DNA of 64,000 nt, taken from assembly GCA_016717325.1 (NCBI GenBank), contig JADKFV010000022.1, forward strand, positions 1 to 64,000, written 5' to 3'. Below the pieces are notes generated by a model. The model had not been told where the DNA came from. It did no database searches and worked only from the letters and a program-made list of their open reading frames with translations. Every line of letters begins with the position of its first letter. Positions within the stretch are counted from its first letter, which is position 1. The stretch is from Bacteroidota bacterium. GTDB lineage: Bacteria > Bacteroidota > Bacteroidia > AKYH767-A > OLB10. The translations under genes and the position numbers were made by a program. Of this stretch, positions 19,345 through 27,645 are shown in pieces.

Positions 19345-19962
19345 TTATTTTTTATTCACAAGCTTCAGCAGTTCTGCATTTTGTTTTTCTAAGCGGGTAA
19401 TGCGTTCACGGTCTTCCACAATAATTTTTTGTTGTTCCTGCACCGCTTTTATAAGCGGTACTACAAATTGCTGGTATGCGATACCATAAGAATCTTTATC
19501 GTTTTGCGGTTTGTAAAGCCCGTCAAAATCATAACCCAGCGAATCGGCTAGTTGCTCCACTTCCTGTGCAATAAAGCCTGTGCTTACTTTGCCAAGTGCA
19601 TCCTGGCGTTGCAGCTCGCTTTCATTAATAGAATCGCGTGTTTCGCCAAGGTGGCGGCTGTAAGCCAGCTTTTCGAAATGGTAGGTAACCGGGCGAAGCC
19701 GCATGATAAAATCAAGCCCCGGTACGTTTTCTTTCACATTGGTTTTAAATCGGCCATCGCTGGTATTAAAACCTACAGCGCCAAAAATAGCGGTAACAGC
19801 TGTGTTGCCTATGCGAACATAATTGCTTGCGGAGGCAAAAGCAAGGTAGCCCAGGGCTGTGGCATTGCTAAGTGCACCGGTGGTTACATTGGCAGCGGTT
19901 CCAATGCCTGTATTACGGAAACCGGTAATATTTTCATACAATGCAGTTTGTCCTAAAGCCAC
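19345..19962 (-). CDS. Fibre-like surface protein, C-terminal part with S74 intramolecular chaperone
   Basis: 205 residues continuing the frame-broken gene that starts at 20852. It opens with the last head-like repeats (ALGQTALYENITGFRNTGIG), then a Peptidase S74 / chaperone-of-endosialidase domain: SDGRFKTNVKENVPGLDFI, LRPVTYHFEK and VSTGFIAQEVEQLADSLGY, ending in a coiled coil (VQEQQKIIVEDRERITRLEK). S74 domains fold trimeric fibres in phage tail spikes and bacterial surface proteins and often cleave themselves off. A single-base shift near 19970 separates it from its N-terminal part (see the next entry). Confidence 0.8.
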   Translation of the reverse strand: MALGQTALYENITGFRNTGIGTAANVTTGALSNATALGYLAFASASNYVRIGNTAVTAIFGAVGFNTSDGRFKTNVKENVPGLDFIMRLRPVTYHFEKLAYSRHLGETRDSINESELQRQDALGKVSTGFIAQEVEQLADSLGYDFDGLYKPQNDKDSYGIAYQQFVVPLIKAVQEQQKIIVEDRERITRLEKQNAELLKLVNKK

Positions 19963-20852
19963 ATTTTCCTTGCCGCTTGAGCCGATGTGCCATTTGCAGG
20001 GTTAGTGTTATATAACGCTGTATAACCAATAGCGATATTATGTGCATGATACGTAGTCCCGCCATTGGCAAAACTCTGTGAAAATAAAGCAGCATGACCC
20101 ATAGCTATATTGTAGCTTGCTGAAGTATTATTCGCCATAGCCGAAGTGCTGATGGCAATATTTCCATGACTGTTAATATTGTTGGTTAAAGCATTATCTC
20201 CAATTGCTGTGTTATTATTTCCGGTTGTATTATCAAAAAGAGCATTAGTCCCTATCGCAACATTTTCGAAACCGGAAATATTACTGCGCAGCGCTTCCTT
20301 ACCGATGCCAACATTCTCCGTGCCACTGGTATTGGAAAAAAGCGCCTGATAGCCGATTGCTGTATTAAAAGAACCTGTAGTGGAAGTCAATGCCTGGTAT
20401 CCAAATGCAGTTACCCACGGTGATGAATTACCAAGGTATCCCGCTTGTTGATTGTTAACCTTAAACATGAGCGGCTCTGCATCAGTAGTGCCTATAAAGT
20501 GGGTTCCAACAACGGTACCGCTATTGCCTGTGAGCGACCAGTCCCTGCCGCCTGTGCCTCCGCTCATAGCAATCCACCTTACACCATCCCAAAAATAAAA
20601 ACCGGGCAATACATTATTTGGAGCAACCCCTGCTGTTGCCGTATTATAAACTAAGAGTGAAGCTACAGGACCGGGAACCGGACCTGCCATATTTGTAGAG
20701 GTTAAAGCAACACGTGGAATAAGCAAGCCTTTGCTGGCGCTTGTTAAATCGAGCAGTGCGCTGGCTGCCGGGGTGGGATTATTAATGCCTACGCTTTGTC
20801 CGTAAGCGCTGCATGCAATTACAGACAAAAAGAAAATAAATATTTTTTTCAT
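19953..20852 (-). CDS. Fibre-like surface protein, N-terminal part with YadA-head-like repeats
   Basis: I chose the ATG at 20852 because it begins the signal peptide MKKIFIFFLSVIACSAYGQ; an upstream in-frame ATG at 20906 would add an unlikely 18-residue tail. The start of the mature protein (VGINNPTPAASALLDL, GLLIPRVALT) is typical of Bacteroidota fibre proteins. It is followed by WDGVRWIAMSGG and many repeats of the form GYQAL..NTSG..NVAIG, like the trimeric heads of YadA-type adhesins. The frame ends with ARKMWL because of a shift; in another frame the text runs SGKENVALGQT into the S74 part. A palindromic motif at 20965 suggests control by the neighbouring two-component system. Confidence 0.8.
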   Translation of the reverse strand: MKKIFIFFLSVIACSAYGQSVGINNPTPAASALLDLTSASKGLLIPRVALTSTNMAGPVPGPVASLLVYNTATAGVAPNNVLPGFYFWDGVRWIAMSGGTGGRDWSLTGNSGTVVGTHFIGTTDAEPLMFKVNNQQAGYLGNSSPWVTAFGYQALTSTTGSFNTAIGYQALFSNTSGTENVGIGKEALRSNISGFENVAIGTNALFDNTTGNNNTAIGDNALTNNINSHGNIAISTSAMANNTSASYNIAMGHAALFSQSFANGGTTYHAHNIAIGYTALYNTNPANGTSAQAARKMWL

Positions 20853-20964
20853 ATCAGATAGTATGTGGTTCATGTACTTTTTAATTTTCGTAAAAAAAAG
20901 ACACATTGAATAATGTTAACAGTTTTAACCATTCAAAATTGAGGATTTTGTCTGTTCACATCAA

Positions 20965-20980
20965 TCACCAATTATGGTGA
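20965..20980. promoter_or_regulatory. Candidate operator 1b upstream of the S74 fibre gene
   Basis: TCACCAATTATGGTGA: perfect 6-bp arms TCACCA/TGGTGA around ATTA, about 120 bases upstream of the fibre ATG. The core ACCAATTATGGTGA recurs at 22584-22597 upstream of the response regulator of TCS1. I infer it to be that regulator's binding site. Confidence 0.45.
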
Positions 20981-21030
20981 ATTTGGTAAATGCAGGAAAA
21001 TAACAATTGAATAATTTAAAAGAAAAGCAT

Positions 21031-21145
21031 GCGCAAAATATTTTTTGAAATGGTTTTGAAACCGCCTCCCCCATAGAATTTACCTTAAGCATTTTATAAA
21101 TTTTTCGAATGAGCGAGTGCACAGTTTCGTAGCTGATGTTTAATG
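21031..21145 (-). pseudogene. Remnant of a LuxR-type response regulator, HTH end
   Basis: On the minus strand this encodes LNISYETVHSLIRKIYKMLK and NSMGEAVSK, nearly the same as the end of the regulator gene at 21872 (LNISYETVHSHIRKIYQKLQ). Receiver and linker are absent and the frame runs on into unrelated sequence. It is a partial copy of the 3' end of that gene, about 860 bases away in the same orientation, with the MNT-HEPN pair in between. Confidence 0.7.
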
Positions 21146-21206
21146 TTAATTGTTTATTTAAAATTAAAAGAATGATTATCAGAATTATTTTCAGCATTTT
21201 TGCATC

Positions 21207-21497
21207 ATGACAAGTCAGGAAATACTAGAGGTTATAAAATCAAATAAGAAATTGTTTGAACAAAATTATGGTGTTTTGAATATTGGCATTTTTGGTTCCT
21301 ATGCCCGTGGCGAAGCCAATGAAGCAAGTGATATTGATGTTTTGGTAGAACTTCGTGAACCTAAGTATAAATATTTGTATGGGTTGAAATCATTCCTTGA
21401 AAACCGGTTGCATAAAAACGTAGATATTACAAGAAAGGGAAATCATCTCCGTCAGAATTTTTTAAACTCAATTGAAAAGGAAATTTTGTATGCATGA
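21207..21497 (+). CDS. MNT-type nucleotidyltransferase antitoxin (MntA-like)
   Basis: 96 residues, the standard size of a minimal nucleotidyltransferase. The catalytic motif GSYARGEANEASDIDVLVEL (residues about 30-49) has the GSxARG loop and both Asp of DxD; a third acidic residue may be the Asp in KNVDITRK near 72. In HEPN-MNT modules the antitoxin inactivates the HEPN toxin by transferring AMP groups to a tyrosine. It overlaps the toxin gene by 8 bases, so the two are translationally coupled. The pair is intact and lies between two copies of a response-regulator 3' end. Confidence 0.88.
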   Translation: MTSQEILEVIKSNKKLFEQNYGVLNIGIFGSYARGEANEASDIDVLVELREPKYKYLYGLKSFLENRLHKNVDITRKGNHLRQNFLNSIEKEILYA

Positions 21498-21852
21498 TAC
21501 CATCATCAACGAACGACTTCATAATATTTTAGAATCCATTTCACTGATTGAGGAACGCATGTTGGATATTACTAATCCATCAGATTTCAGGTCTACAAAG
21601 GAAGGATTAAAAACATTGGATTCTATTGCTATGCGCTTGCAGCATATTGCTGAGAATATAAAAAAGATTGATGGATTACAACCTGACTTTTTTGAAACAA
21701 AAATTATAATGGATCCACAACCGATTATAAATTTCAGAGATTTTATTTCTCATCATTATGAAAGAACTGATGTGGAAATTATCTATGACATTTGTTTGAA
21801 TGATATACAGGAGTTAAAAGTGAAAATAAATAATTATTGGAAGTTTTCATAA
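21490..21852 (+). CDS. HEPN-domain toxin (HepT-like RNase)
   Basis: The start is ATG 21490, within the end of the antitoxin gene; 120 residues. An all-helical HEPN domain ends in the motif RDFISHHY, which fits the RX4HXY active site of HepT exactly, with the final Tyr being the residue modified by MntA in the characterised Shewanella pair. Other family marks are RLQHIAENIKKID and the conserved FRDFISHHYERTD stretch. HepT cuts RNA, in some systems tRNA. It is convergent with the response regulator gene, 20 bases apart. It may stabilise this region or take part in phage defence. Confidence 0.88.
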   Translation: MHDTIINERLHNILESISLIEERMLDITNPSDFRSTKEGLKTLDSIAMRLQHIAENIKKIDGLQPDFFETKIIMDPQPIINFRDFISHHYERTDVEIIYDICLNDIQELKVKINNYWKFS

Positions 21853-21871
21853 CTCGCACACTATACAAGTC

Positions 21872-22522
21872 CTAAAACAAATAAGTCCTCAGTATATTTT
21901 TCGAAATTGTTTTAGATACCGCTTCACCCACAGAATTTACCTGCAGCTTTTGATAAATTTTGCGAATGTGCGAATGCACGGTTTCGTAGCTGATGTTTAA
22001 TTCATCTGCAATCATTTTATATGATTTGCCTTTCACCAAAAGCTGAAGCACATCCTTCTCGCGTCTGCTCAAGTTATAGTTTTCATCGGGTTGCTTAACA
22101 GGTTGAATTTTTGCAAATTGAGTTAATACTTTTCTTGCTATAACGGGTGTCATTGGAGCACCACCATGATATACTTCATTTATGTATTGAATAAGCGATT
22201 GCATATTGGCATTCTTTAAAATATAACCGTTGGCTCCTGCACACAGCGAAGCAAAAACTTTATCGTCATCTTCAAAACCTGTCAACATTAAAACAGGCAA
22301 TGCCTGATATTTGGTACGTAATAATTTTACAGCATCGATGCCGGTAATCAGGGGCATATCAATATCCATTAATACAATATCAGGGTTTATGTTTTCAATA
22401 TCTGCCAGCATATTTTTGCAGGAGTCAAAAGCAGCAACGAGTTGCATATTATCAGTAGTTGACAAAAGCAAACCAATAGACTCGCGCACGTTAATATTAT
22501 CATCAAAAATAATTACCTTCAT
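21872..22522 (-). CDS. NarL/LuxR-family response regulator of TCS1
   Basis: The ATG at 22522 gives MKVIIFDDN, the normal start of a receiver domain; an upstream in-frame start at 22588 would add 22 unlikely residues. Receiver at about 1-120: acidic pair in FDDN, phosphoacceptor Asp in VLMDIDMP, conserved Lys in GYILKNANM. LuxR-type HTH at about 150-210 (LSRREKDVLQLLVKGKSY, NISYETVHSHIRKIY). The histidine kinase gene lies upstream, with its stop at 22613, 90 bases from this ATG; a palindromic motif lies in that gap. The same motif precedes the S74 fibre gene, a likely target. Confidence 0.9.
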   Translation of the reverse strand: MKVIIFDDNINVRESIGLLLSTTDNMQLVAAFDSCKNMLADIENINPDIVLMDIDMPLITGIDAVKLLRTKYQALPVLMLTGFEDDDKVFASLCAGANGYILKNANMQSLIQYINEVYHGGAPMTPVIARKVLTQFAKIQPVKQPDENYNLSRREKDVLQLLVKGKSYKMIADELNISYETVHSHIRKIYQKLQVNSVGEAVSKTISKNILRTYLF

Positions 22523-22581
22523 CAATTTTTTTTCCTCTGTTATCAGGATGCAAAAGTGAGTGTAATTGTTTTCAATACCAA

Positions 22582-22597
22582 TAACCAATTATGGTGA
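22582..22597. promoter_or_regulatory. Candidate operator 1a upstream of the TCS1 regulator
   Basis: TAACCAATTATGGTGA shares 14 bases with the motif at 20965-20980 and lies 60 bases upstream of the regulator ATG, after the kinase stop codon. It suggests autoregulation. Confidence 0.45.
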
Positions 22598-22612
22598 AGT
22601 GAATAGATGGCT

Positions 22613-25600
22613 TTATACAGTTAATTCAATAATGGTTCCTTTACCTGGAAACGATGTGATTTCTATACTACCCTTTATTTCAGAAGCTCTTGATTTCATG
22701 TTCTTAATGCCGTTGCCATTATATGATTTTAGTTCGTCTGAAGTAAAACCACTTCCGTTATCTGAAATTGAAAGATATAATTTATCTGCATTTTTCTTTA
22801 TGCTAATGTTTACTTCCGTGCAGTTGGCATATTTAATAATGTTGTGAATGGCTTCTTTGTAAATCAAAAAAATATTTTTCCGTTCTGTCATTTCTAATTT
22901 CATTTCAGTAATACGTTCATCATATTCAATATTAAATTGAATGCCGGTTGCTCCTAAAATGGAAGCTGAATAACCTTCCATTCTCAATATTAAATTTTTC
23001 AAAGTATCATTTGATGCCTTGGCCGCCCACACCACATCACTGGTTTTATCAATAATTTCTACCGATGAATTTTCTATTTTTTCTAAGATAGATTTTATCT
23101 CATCTGATTTATCACCTTTTAACTTTGCACTGGCAATCTGACTGTAAAGGTGAATACTCCCTAATGTTGAACCAATATCATCGTGCAAATCGCGGGCAAT
23201 CTTATTCCGAACTTCCTGCAATTTTAAAATCTGCCGGATTCGATAACGATACAAAACGTACACAGATTTCGTTATTACTATTAAAAGCAAACTATAAAAC
23301 CACCAGGTGTAATAAAATGGCGGTGTAATAATAAACGGCAATTCATAAACATCGCTTTCAATTCCATCGCTGTTGACAGCCTTAACTTTAAGTGTAAAAT
23401 TTCCATGCGGCAAATTGGTGTAGGTAATCAGTGGATTGGTTTGATTATTTCGCCAGGTATCATCAATGCCATCAAGCATATACAAGCATGTGGTTTGACC
23501 GTTGTCGGAGAAGCTATTTGCAGCAACATTGAATTTCAAAAAGTTTTGATTGTAATTCAATTTCAATTGATCAAACAACAAAGAATCAGAAGGCGCATCC
23601 ATAATCCACAATCTTGAAATACTGACAAATGGTTTTTCGTGGTTTGAAATAATCTGAGAAGGATAAAAGGAAATAAAACCACCATCGAAACCAACACTCA
23701 TTTCATCTTGTATTGTTGAATTATCATTTCGAAAAAAATACCCACTGATATTTTCAGAAATCCCGCTTTGCATGTCAAACAGCTTGTAACGGTTTCCTTT
23801 TACATTGTAATGCAACAAACCAGTTGAACTAACCATCCAAAGATTATCATTTTTATCTTTTGCCAAACCCTGCAACGACTTAATTTCATTTGCATAAGAC
23901 ACAAATGTTACAGAATCATTCTCGGGAAAAAACTTCAGGAGCCCTTGTCCCTGTGTGGTTACCCAGTAAGAGCCGTCAGTGTTTTCTGTCATGTCAAAAA
24001 CATTGTTCACTGATTTTACATTTTTTGTATCAGGTCTATTCCAGGTCTTTGATTGGGAATGAATCACCCGCACAATACTGTCGGCAAAAGGAAACTCATC
24101 GAATGAAATCCTTTGTGGAATCAAAACCTGATTGATACCATGGGTGGCACCACAAACCCAGAAATTGTTTTTCGAATCACTGAAAATTTTCCGTGATAAA
24201 TTATCCCCAAAAGTTCCTTCTACGTTCGTATCCTTTAAATTGATAAATGCGTTTTTACGTTGGGTATCAAACAGCTTGATGTAATTACCATATAGCGATA
24301 CAGCAATAAGCGGATGATTGTGATGCCTTATTTGTGTAATTGAATTTGCACGCGAACCACCCATGAAAAAACTTTGGTGCTTGCTTGCTGCATAACTGAC
24401 CTTAGGAAAAACTAATTCAAGTGTTACGGTATCCAATGTAAACACCGAGCGGTTGGTTCCTATATAAATTATGTTTTTTTCATCAAGAAAAATGCTGGTC
24501 AATTCCTGCCTTTCATCGCGATAATAAAAATCCTTATGCAGATAGTTTTCATCATTTGAATTTCTGTAAAAAAAGCCACACTGAGTTACAATAAATTCTC
24601 TCCCGCTTTTCAAAATAATCCTGTCATTTGCTTTGCATGAAGTAGTTCCGGGCGGAACAGGCAGCTTTGTAATTTCAAACTGATTTTGCAGCGGGTCGTA
24701 AACATACAATCCCGTTTCGGAGGCAATCCATATTCGATTGCGAATATCGCGATACAGACTATTTATTCTGGATGTAACGGGATTTGAAAATTTAATATCG
24801 TTGGTAAAGGATTTTGTTTTCAAATCAAAAAAACGAATGCCCGAAGATTTTGTACCGCACCATAAAACTTTGTTTTCATCTTCTGCAAGGCAAAGTATTT
24901 CATCGCCTGATAGCTTCAACTTTAAACTTCTATCAAAAAACCAGGTTGCCAATCTTTTTCCATTTAAATCAAACTGATGCAACCCGTTATCCCATGCACC
25001 GCACCACAAATGATTATCGCTTCCAAGAAATATTTTATTAATAGTCATAGCTGTGTCGGAGACCTGCGTTCTGAATTTGCCAATATTCCCTAACCGTTTA
25101 AGCGATTCAATAATTCCTGCAAAATATGGTATGGTATCATTAACAAGTACATCATAATAAGTATTGGTGGAAATCAGCTTTTTATTTTTATCAGTAGCTT
25201 TTGTTTTTAAATCGAATAGCTGCAAGCCGGCATTATTCTGAGCAATCCAAAGACAATTTCTGTTTTTATCAAATGTGATGTCGTTGATGTTATTTACATT
25301 CAATTCTGAATTTGACTTATTATACGTTTTAAACTTACCAGTTCTGAAATCATAACTACACATCCCTGACGAAGCGCTTCCAATCCAAAGCAATGAATCG
25401 TTATCAATTTCAAGGCAAGAAATAATATTACCGCAAAGTGAATTGATGTCCTTTTCATTGTGTTTAAAAACATAGAAGTCTTGTCCATCATAACGGTTCA
25501 ATCCATCCTTAGTACCAATCCATATAAAACCCTGTTTGTCGTGAATAGTGCATGTAACCTGGTTGTCTGAAAGGCCTTGCTGTGAGGTGATACGTCTTAA

Positions 25601-25678
25601 AGTAATATTCTTTTGCTGACTTGAAGAAGCATTGGAAACCAACATGAAAAGCAATAATGATAAAATCTTCTTTCTCAT
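22613..25678 (-). CDS. Sensor histidine kinase with periplasmic two-component-regulator propellers (TCS1)
   Basis: 1,021 residues. Signal peptide (MRKKILSLLLFMLVSNASSS), then about fourteen Reg_prop blades forming two periplasmic propellers (GFIWIGTKDGLNRYDG, NRIWIASETGLYVYDP, NDNLWMVSSTGLLHY), a Y_Y_Y domain at about 700-770 (YMLDGIDDTWRNN), one membrane helix near 790 (WWFYSLLLIVITKSVYVLY), a HisKA_3 dimerisation domain with the phosphorylated His in RDLHDDIGST near 830, and a HATPase domain (DNGSGF, GNGIKNM). The architecture resembles hybrid polysaccharide sensors but lacks the AraC output; the signal is unknown. It is an operon with the downstream regulator. The start lies only 32 bases from direct repeat copy A, so that repeat probably supplies the promoter. 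Confidence 0.9.
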   Translation of the reverse strand: MRKKILSLLLFMLVSNASSSQQKNITLRRITSQQGLSDNQVTCTIHDKQGFIWIGTKDGLNRYDGQDFYVFKHNEKDINSLCGNIISCLEIDNDSLLWIGSASSGMCSYDFRTGKFKTYNKSNSELNVNNINDITFDKNRNCLWIAQNNAGLQLFDLKTKATDKNKKLISTNTYYDVLVNDTIPYFAGIIESLKRLGNIGKFRTQVSDTAMTINKIFLGSDNHLWCGAWDNGLHQFDLNGKRLATWFFDRSLKLKLSGDEILCLAEDENKVLWCGTKSSGIRFFDLKTKSFTNDIKFSNPVTSRINSLYRDIRNRIWIASETGLYVYDPLQNQFEITKLPVPPGTTSCKANDRIILKSGREFIVTQCGFFYRNSNDENYLHKDFYYRDERQELTSIFLDEKNIIYIGTNRSVFTLDTVTLELVFPKVSYAASKHQSFFMGGSRANSITQIRHHNHPLIAVSLYGNYIKLFDTQRKNAFINLKDTNVEGTFGDNLSRKIFSDSKNNFWVCGATHGINQVLIPQRISFDEFPFADSIVRVIHSQSKTWNRPDTKNVKSVNNVFDMTENTDGSYWVTTQGQGLLKFFPENDSVTFVSYANEIKSLQGLAKDKNDNLWMVSSTGLLHYNVKGNRYKLFDMQSGISENISGYFFRNDNSTIQDEMSVGFDGGFISFYPSQIISNHEKPFVSISRLWIMDAPSDSLLFDQLKLNYNQNFLKFNVAANSFSDNGQTTCLYMLDGIDDTWRNNQTNPLITYTNLPHGNFTLKVKAVNSDGIESDVYELPFIITPPFYYTWWFYSLLLIVITKSVYVLYRYRIRQILKLQEVRNKIARDLHDDIGSTLGSIHLYSQIASAKLKGDKSDEIKSILEKIENSSVEIIDKTSDVVWAAKASNDTLKNLILRMEGYSASILGATGIQFNIEYDERITEMKLEMTERKNIFLIYKEAIHNIIKYANCTEVNISIKKNADKLYLSISDNGSGFTSDELKSYNGNGIKNMKSRASEIKGSIEITSFPGKGTIIELTV

Positions 25679-25710
25679 TTTATTGTTAGCTTTTTGGTTG
25701 AATTGTCACA

Positions 25711-26337
25711 AGCTGTGTTCAACAGATAAGTGCAACTCTTACCTTGTTTTGTAAAGGTACTTCATTTGGAGATAAGTAACTAAGTTTTCTTATATGTCTA
25801 TTATCGATTTCGTTTTCAACTCTTTCGACTTCTTTTTTTTTGATTAAAGTGAAGTCTGTTATTTTTGAAATGAATTATCAAAAAACGCATTTCTATTTTT
25901 CGATGGTACCATTATCTTGCAATGTGAATGGTCCGGTAAAAATAAGTTATATTTTAAAGTGCTTCTGCTATTTTTTCTTGATGTGTAAATGCCTGGTCAT
26001 TGTCTAATATCATGGTTTTTCTTTGTGTCTGGTATTTGTTTTAGTTTGTGCGAGAGATGTAACATAGATTTTTGCACCAAAGCGTCTTTTTGGAAAGTTG
26101 CGCTTGAGTTATCTACATGCAGTGCTCTTGTGCACACTGAGTGTAATAGAAATCTGTGTTTGTATTTCGCCAGCAATTATATAGGCTTCAATTTTGCATT
26201 TCCTATATTTTTTTATAAAAAAAATTACTCCTTCAGCAAAGAAGGCACATTATTAGAACTACTTTTCCAACAACACAGTTTTCGTAAAAACATTTTTCGA
26301 ATCTTTTGCCCTTAAAGTATAAATACCATTTGGCAAA
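25711..26337. repeat. Long direct repeat, copy A
   Basis: About 627 bp nearly identical to 27646-28271, with roughly a dozen visible differences. Its right end (about 26256-26337) holds, on the minus strand, the last 25 or so codons of a T9SS sorting domain (LPNGIYTLRAKD, VLLEK) cut off from its gene. The rest has no credible reading frame. The left edge is 32 bases upstream of the TCS1 kinase ATG. Confidence 0.92.
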
Positions 26338-26413
26338 AAACTACCACAGTTGATACTTCTGATAACATATCATCAATGGCTTCTGAAAAGGAGGTTTAAT
26401 AACCCTGGTTTTT

Positions 26414-26446
26414 AAAAAAAAGAGGCTGCCCCTTTTGAGACAGCCT
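26414..26446 (-). terminator. Terminator on the minus strand after the T9SS remnant
   Basis: Read on the minus strand, a stem AGGCTG/CAGCCT with an inner partly paired loop is followed by CTTTTTTTT. It serves the fragment ending at 26481 and possibly the TIR gene. Confidence 0.7.
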
Positions 26447-26480
26447 ACTTTATTTTTGTATATCATCAATAGGCGTAGCT

Positions 26481-26850
26481 TTATTCCTTTATCAGCTTTT
26501 GTATCGCGCTATGATTTTCATTGAATACTTTTATATAATAAATGCCTCTTGCTAAATCTGATAAGTCAATGTTGCTTTGATTATGAGTTTTGATAACCGT
26601 TTCGCCAAGCGTGTTTACAATTTCAATTTCAAAAATTTCATCCCAAGCAATTTCAATATTTAATTCTTCGTTAGCCGGATTAGGGAAAGCCGAAAAATTA
26701 AACACCTCATCTGTTAATATAAGGGCTCCTTCTTTACATGGAACTGTAATTGCAACCCCTGCCGATGACTTTGTACAACCGTTGCATTTAAACCAATTCT
26801 TCCACCACTACAGAATGTGGTGGGTGCGGCAGGTGTAATGGTTAAATCTT
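26481..26850 (-). pseudogene. Remnant of a T9SS-secreted protein
   Basis: The last 80 or so codons form a complete type A sorting domain (FSAFPNPANEELNIEI, LARGIYYIKVFNENHS, IQKLIKE). Upstream, in shifting frames, are pieces of an Ig-like module: APTTFCSGGRIGLNA, then CNGCTKSSAGVAITVPC. At least one frameshift and the missing 5' part mark it as a fragment. It abuts the TIR gene stop at 26858 and ends before a terminator. It could be a relic of a gene broken when the TIR segment arrived. Confidence 0.65.
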
Positions 26851-26857
26851 ATTTGAA

Positions 26858-27616
26858 TCAGATGTCACTTTTATCTATTGGCAATTCTTTGGTTATTTCA
26901 TTTTTTTTTGTTAAGTATATCTTCTCAGATGCTTCATAGTTTTTAGCATTCGAAAATATCGCAAAAAACATTAATAGACCAAAAAAACCCGATATTGACA
27001 AAGTGATTATTCCTATCTCTTTACCGCCCAAATAACCCAACAAGCCAATGAATATAAAAAGGATAAAAAGGCCAAAAGCTTTTTCCTTGGTTGGAACGAA
27101 TTCCTGAGCCAACATATAAGGTTTTTTTGTCTTATTCCATTCTTCATCAACTATCGCAAGCTGATTTTCAATTTCCAGTTTTCGAAATTTGTGTGTGACA
27201 GAATCAGAGGGGGAAAAATCTAATAATCTATCTTGTATTCTTTGAACTACTTCTGCAATTAAATTCCCCTCAATTTTTAATATAGAAACCGATTTAATAT
27301 AATTGGGCAACTCGTCAAATAATGTTTCACGGGCCATAACAGGGAATATTTTATTTTTTGGTACAGGCCAATTACTTTGAATGATTTTCAATTCGGTCTT
27401 ACAGAATGATTTTTCTGAGAAAAACTCCGGACTTAAAAGGAGAATAGAAAAATCACTTTGTCTTATACTATCAATAATATTAAAATTGTATTCTTCTCCA
27501 ACTTGCAAGCTCTCTTTATCAAAAAAAACCTTGTGATTCAAGTTGCTGAGTGCGAAGTACAATTGCTCCGCTGTATCAAAATCCTCATGCGCATAGGATA
27601 AAAATATTGTAGCCAT
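26858..27616 (-). CDS. TIR-domain protein with C-terminal membrane hairpin
   Basis: 252 residues. The TIR domain fills about 1-130: TIFLSYAHEDFDTAEQLYFA (strand A and box 1), FFDKESLQVGEEYNFNI, SDFSILLLSPEFFSEKSFC, with the Glu of FCKTEL at the usual NADase position. A linker with charged helices follows (KFRKLEIENQLAIVDEEW), then two membrane helices at about 183-203 and 206-226. Bacterial TIR proteins often cleave NAD+ or make signals in anti-phage defence; here the domain would be held at the inner membrane. No obvious partner gene lies next to it. It lies between two copies of a 626-bp direct repeat. Defence is a guess from the family. Confidence 0.85.
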   Translation of the reverse strand: MATIFLSYAHEDFDTAEQLYFALSNLNHKVFFDKESLQVGEEYNFNIIDSIRQSDFSILLLSPEFFSEKSFCKTELKIIQSNWPVPKNKIFPVMARETLFDELPNYIKSVSILKIEGNLIAEVVQRIQDRLLDFSPSDSVTHKFRKLEIENQLAIVDEEWNKTKKPYMLAQEFVPTKEKAFGLFILFIFIGLLGYLGGKEIGIITLSISGFFGLLMFFAIFSNAKNYEASEKIYLTKKNEITKELPIDKSDI

Positions 27617-27645
27617 TAAACGATTAATAAATTATAATTAAGTAT

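Noticed and set aside
19345..20852. Prophage tail fibre (S74 domain)
   Set aside because: No capsid, terminase, portal, integrase or lysis gene is near, and the protein has a bacterial signal peptide.
25989..26315. Open frame inside direct repeat copy A (and its counterpart near 28064)
   Set aside because: No family match, low-complexity composition and different length in the two copies; it runs opposite to the real T9SS coding tail.
26858..27616. Complete known TIR defence system such as Thoeris or CBASS
   Set aside because: No partner gene (ThsA-like, cyclase, STING or Argonaute) is present in the neighbourhood.
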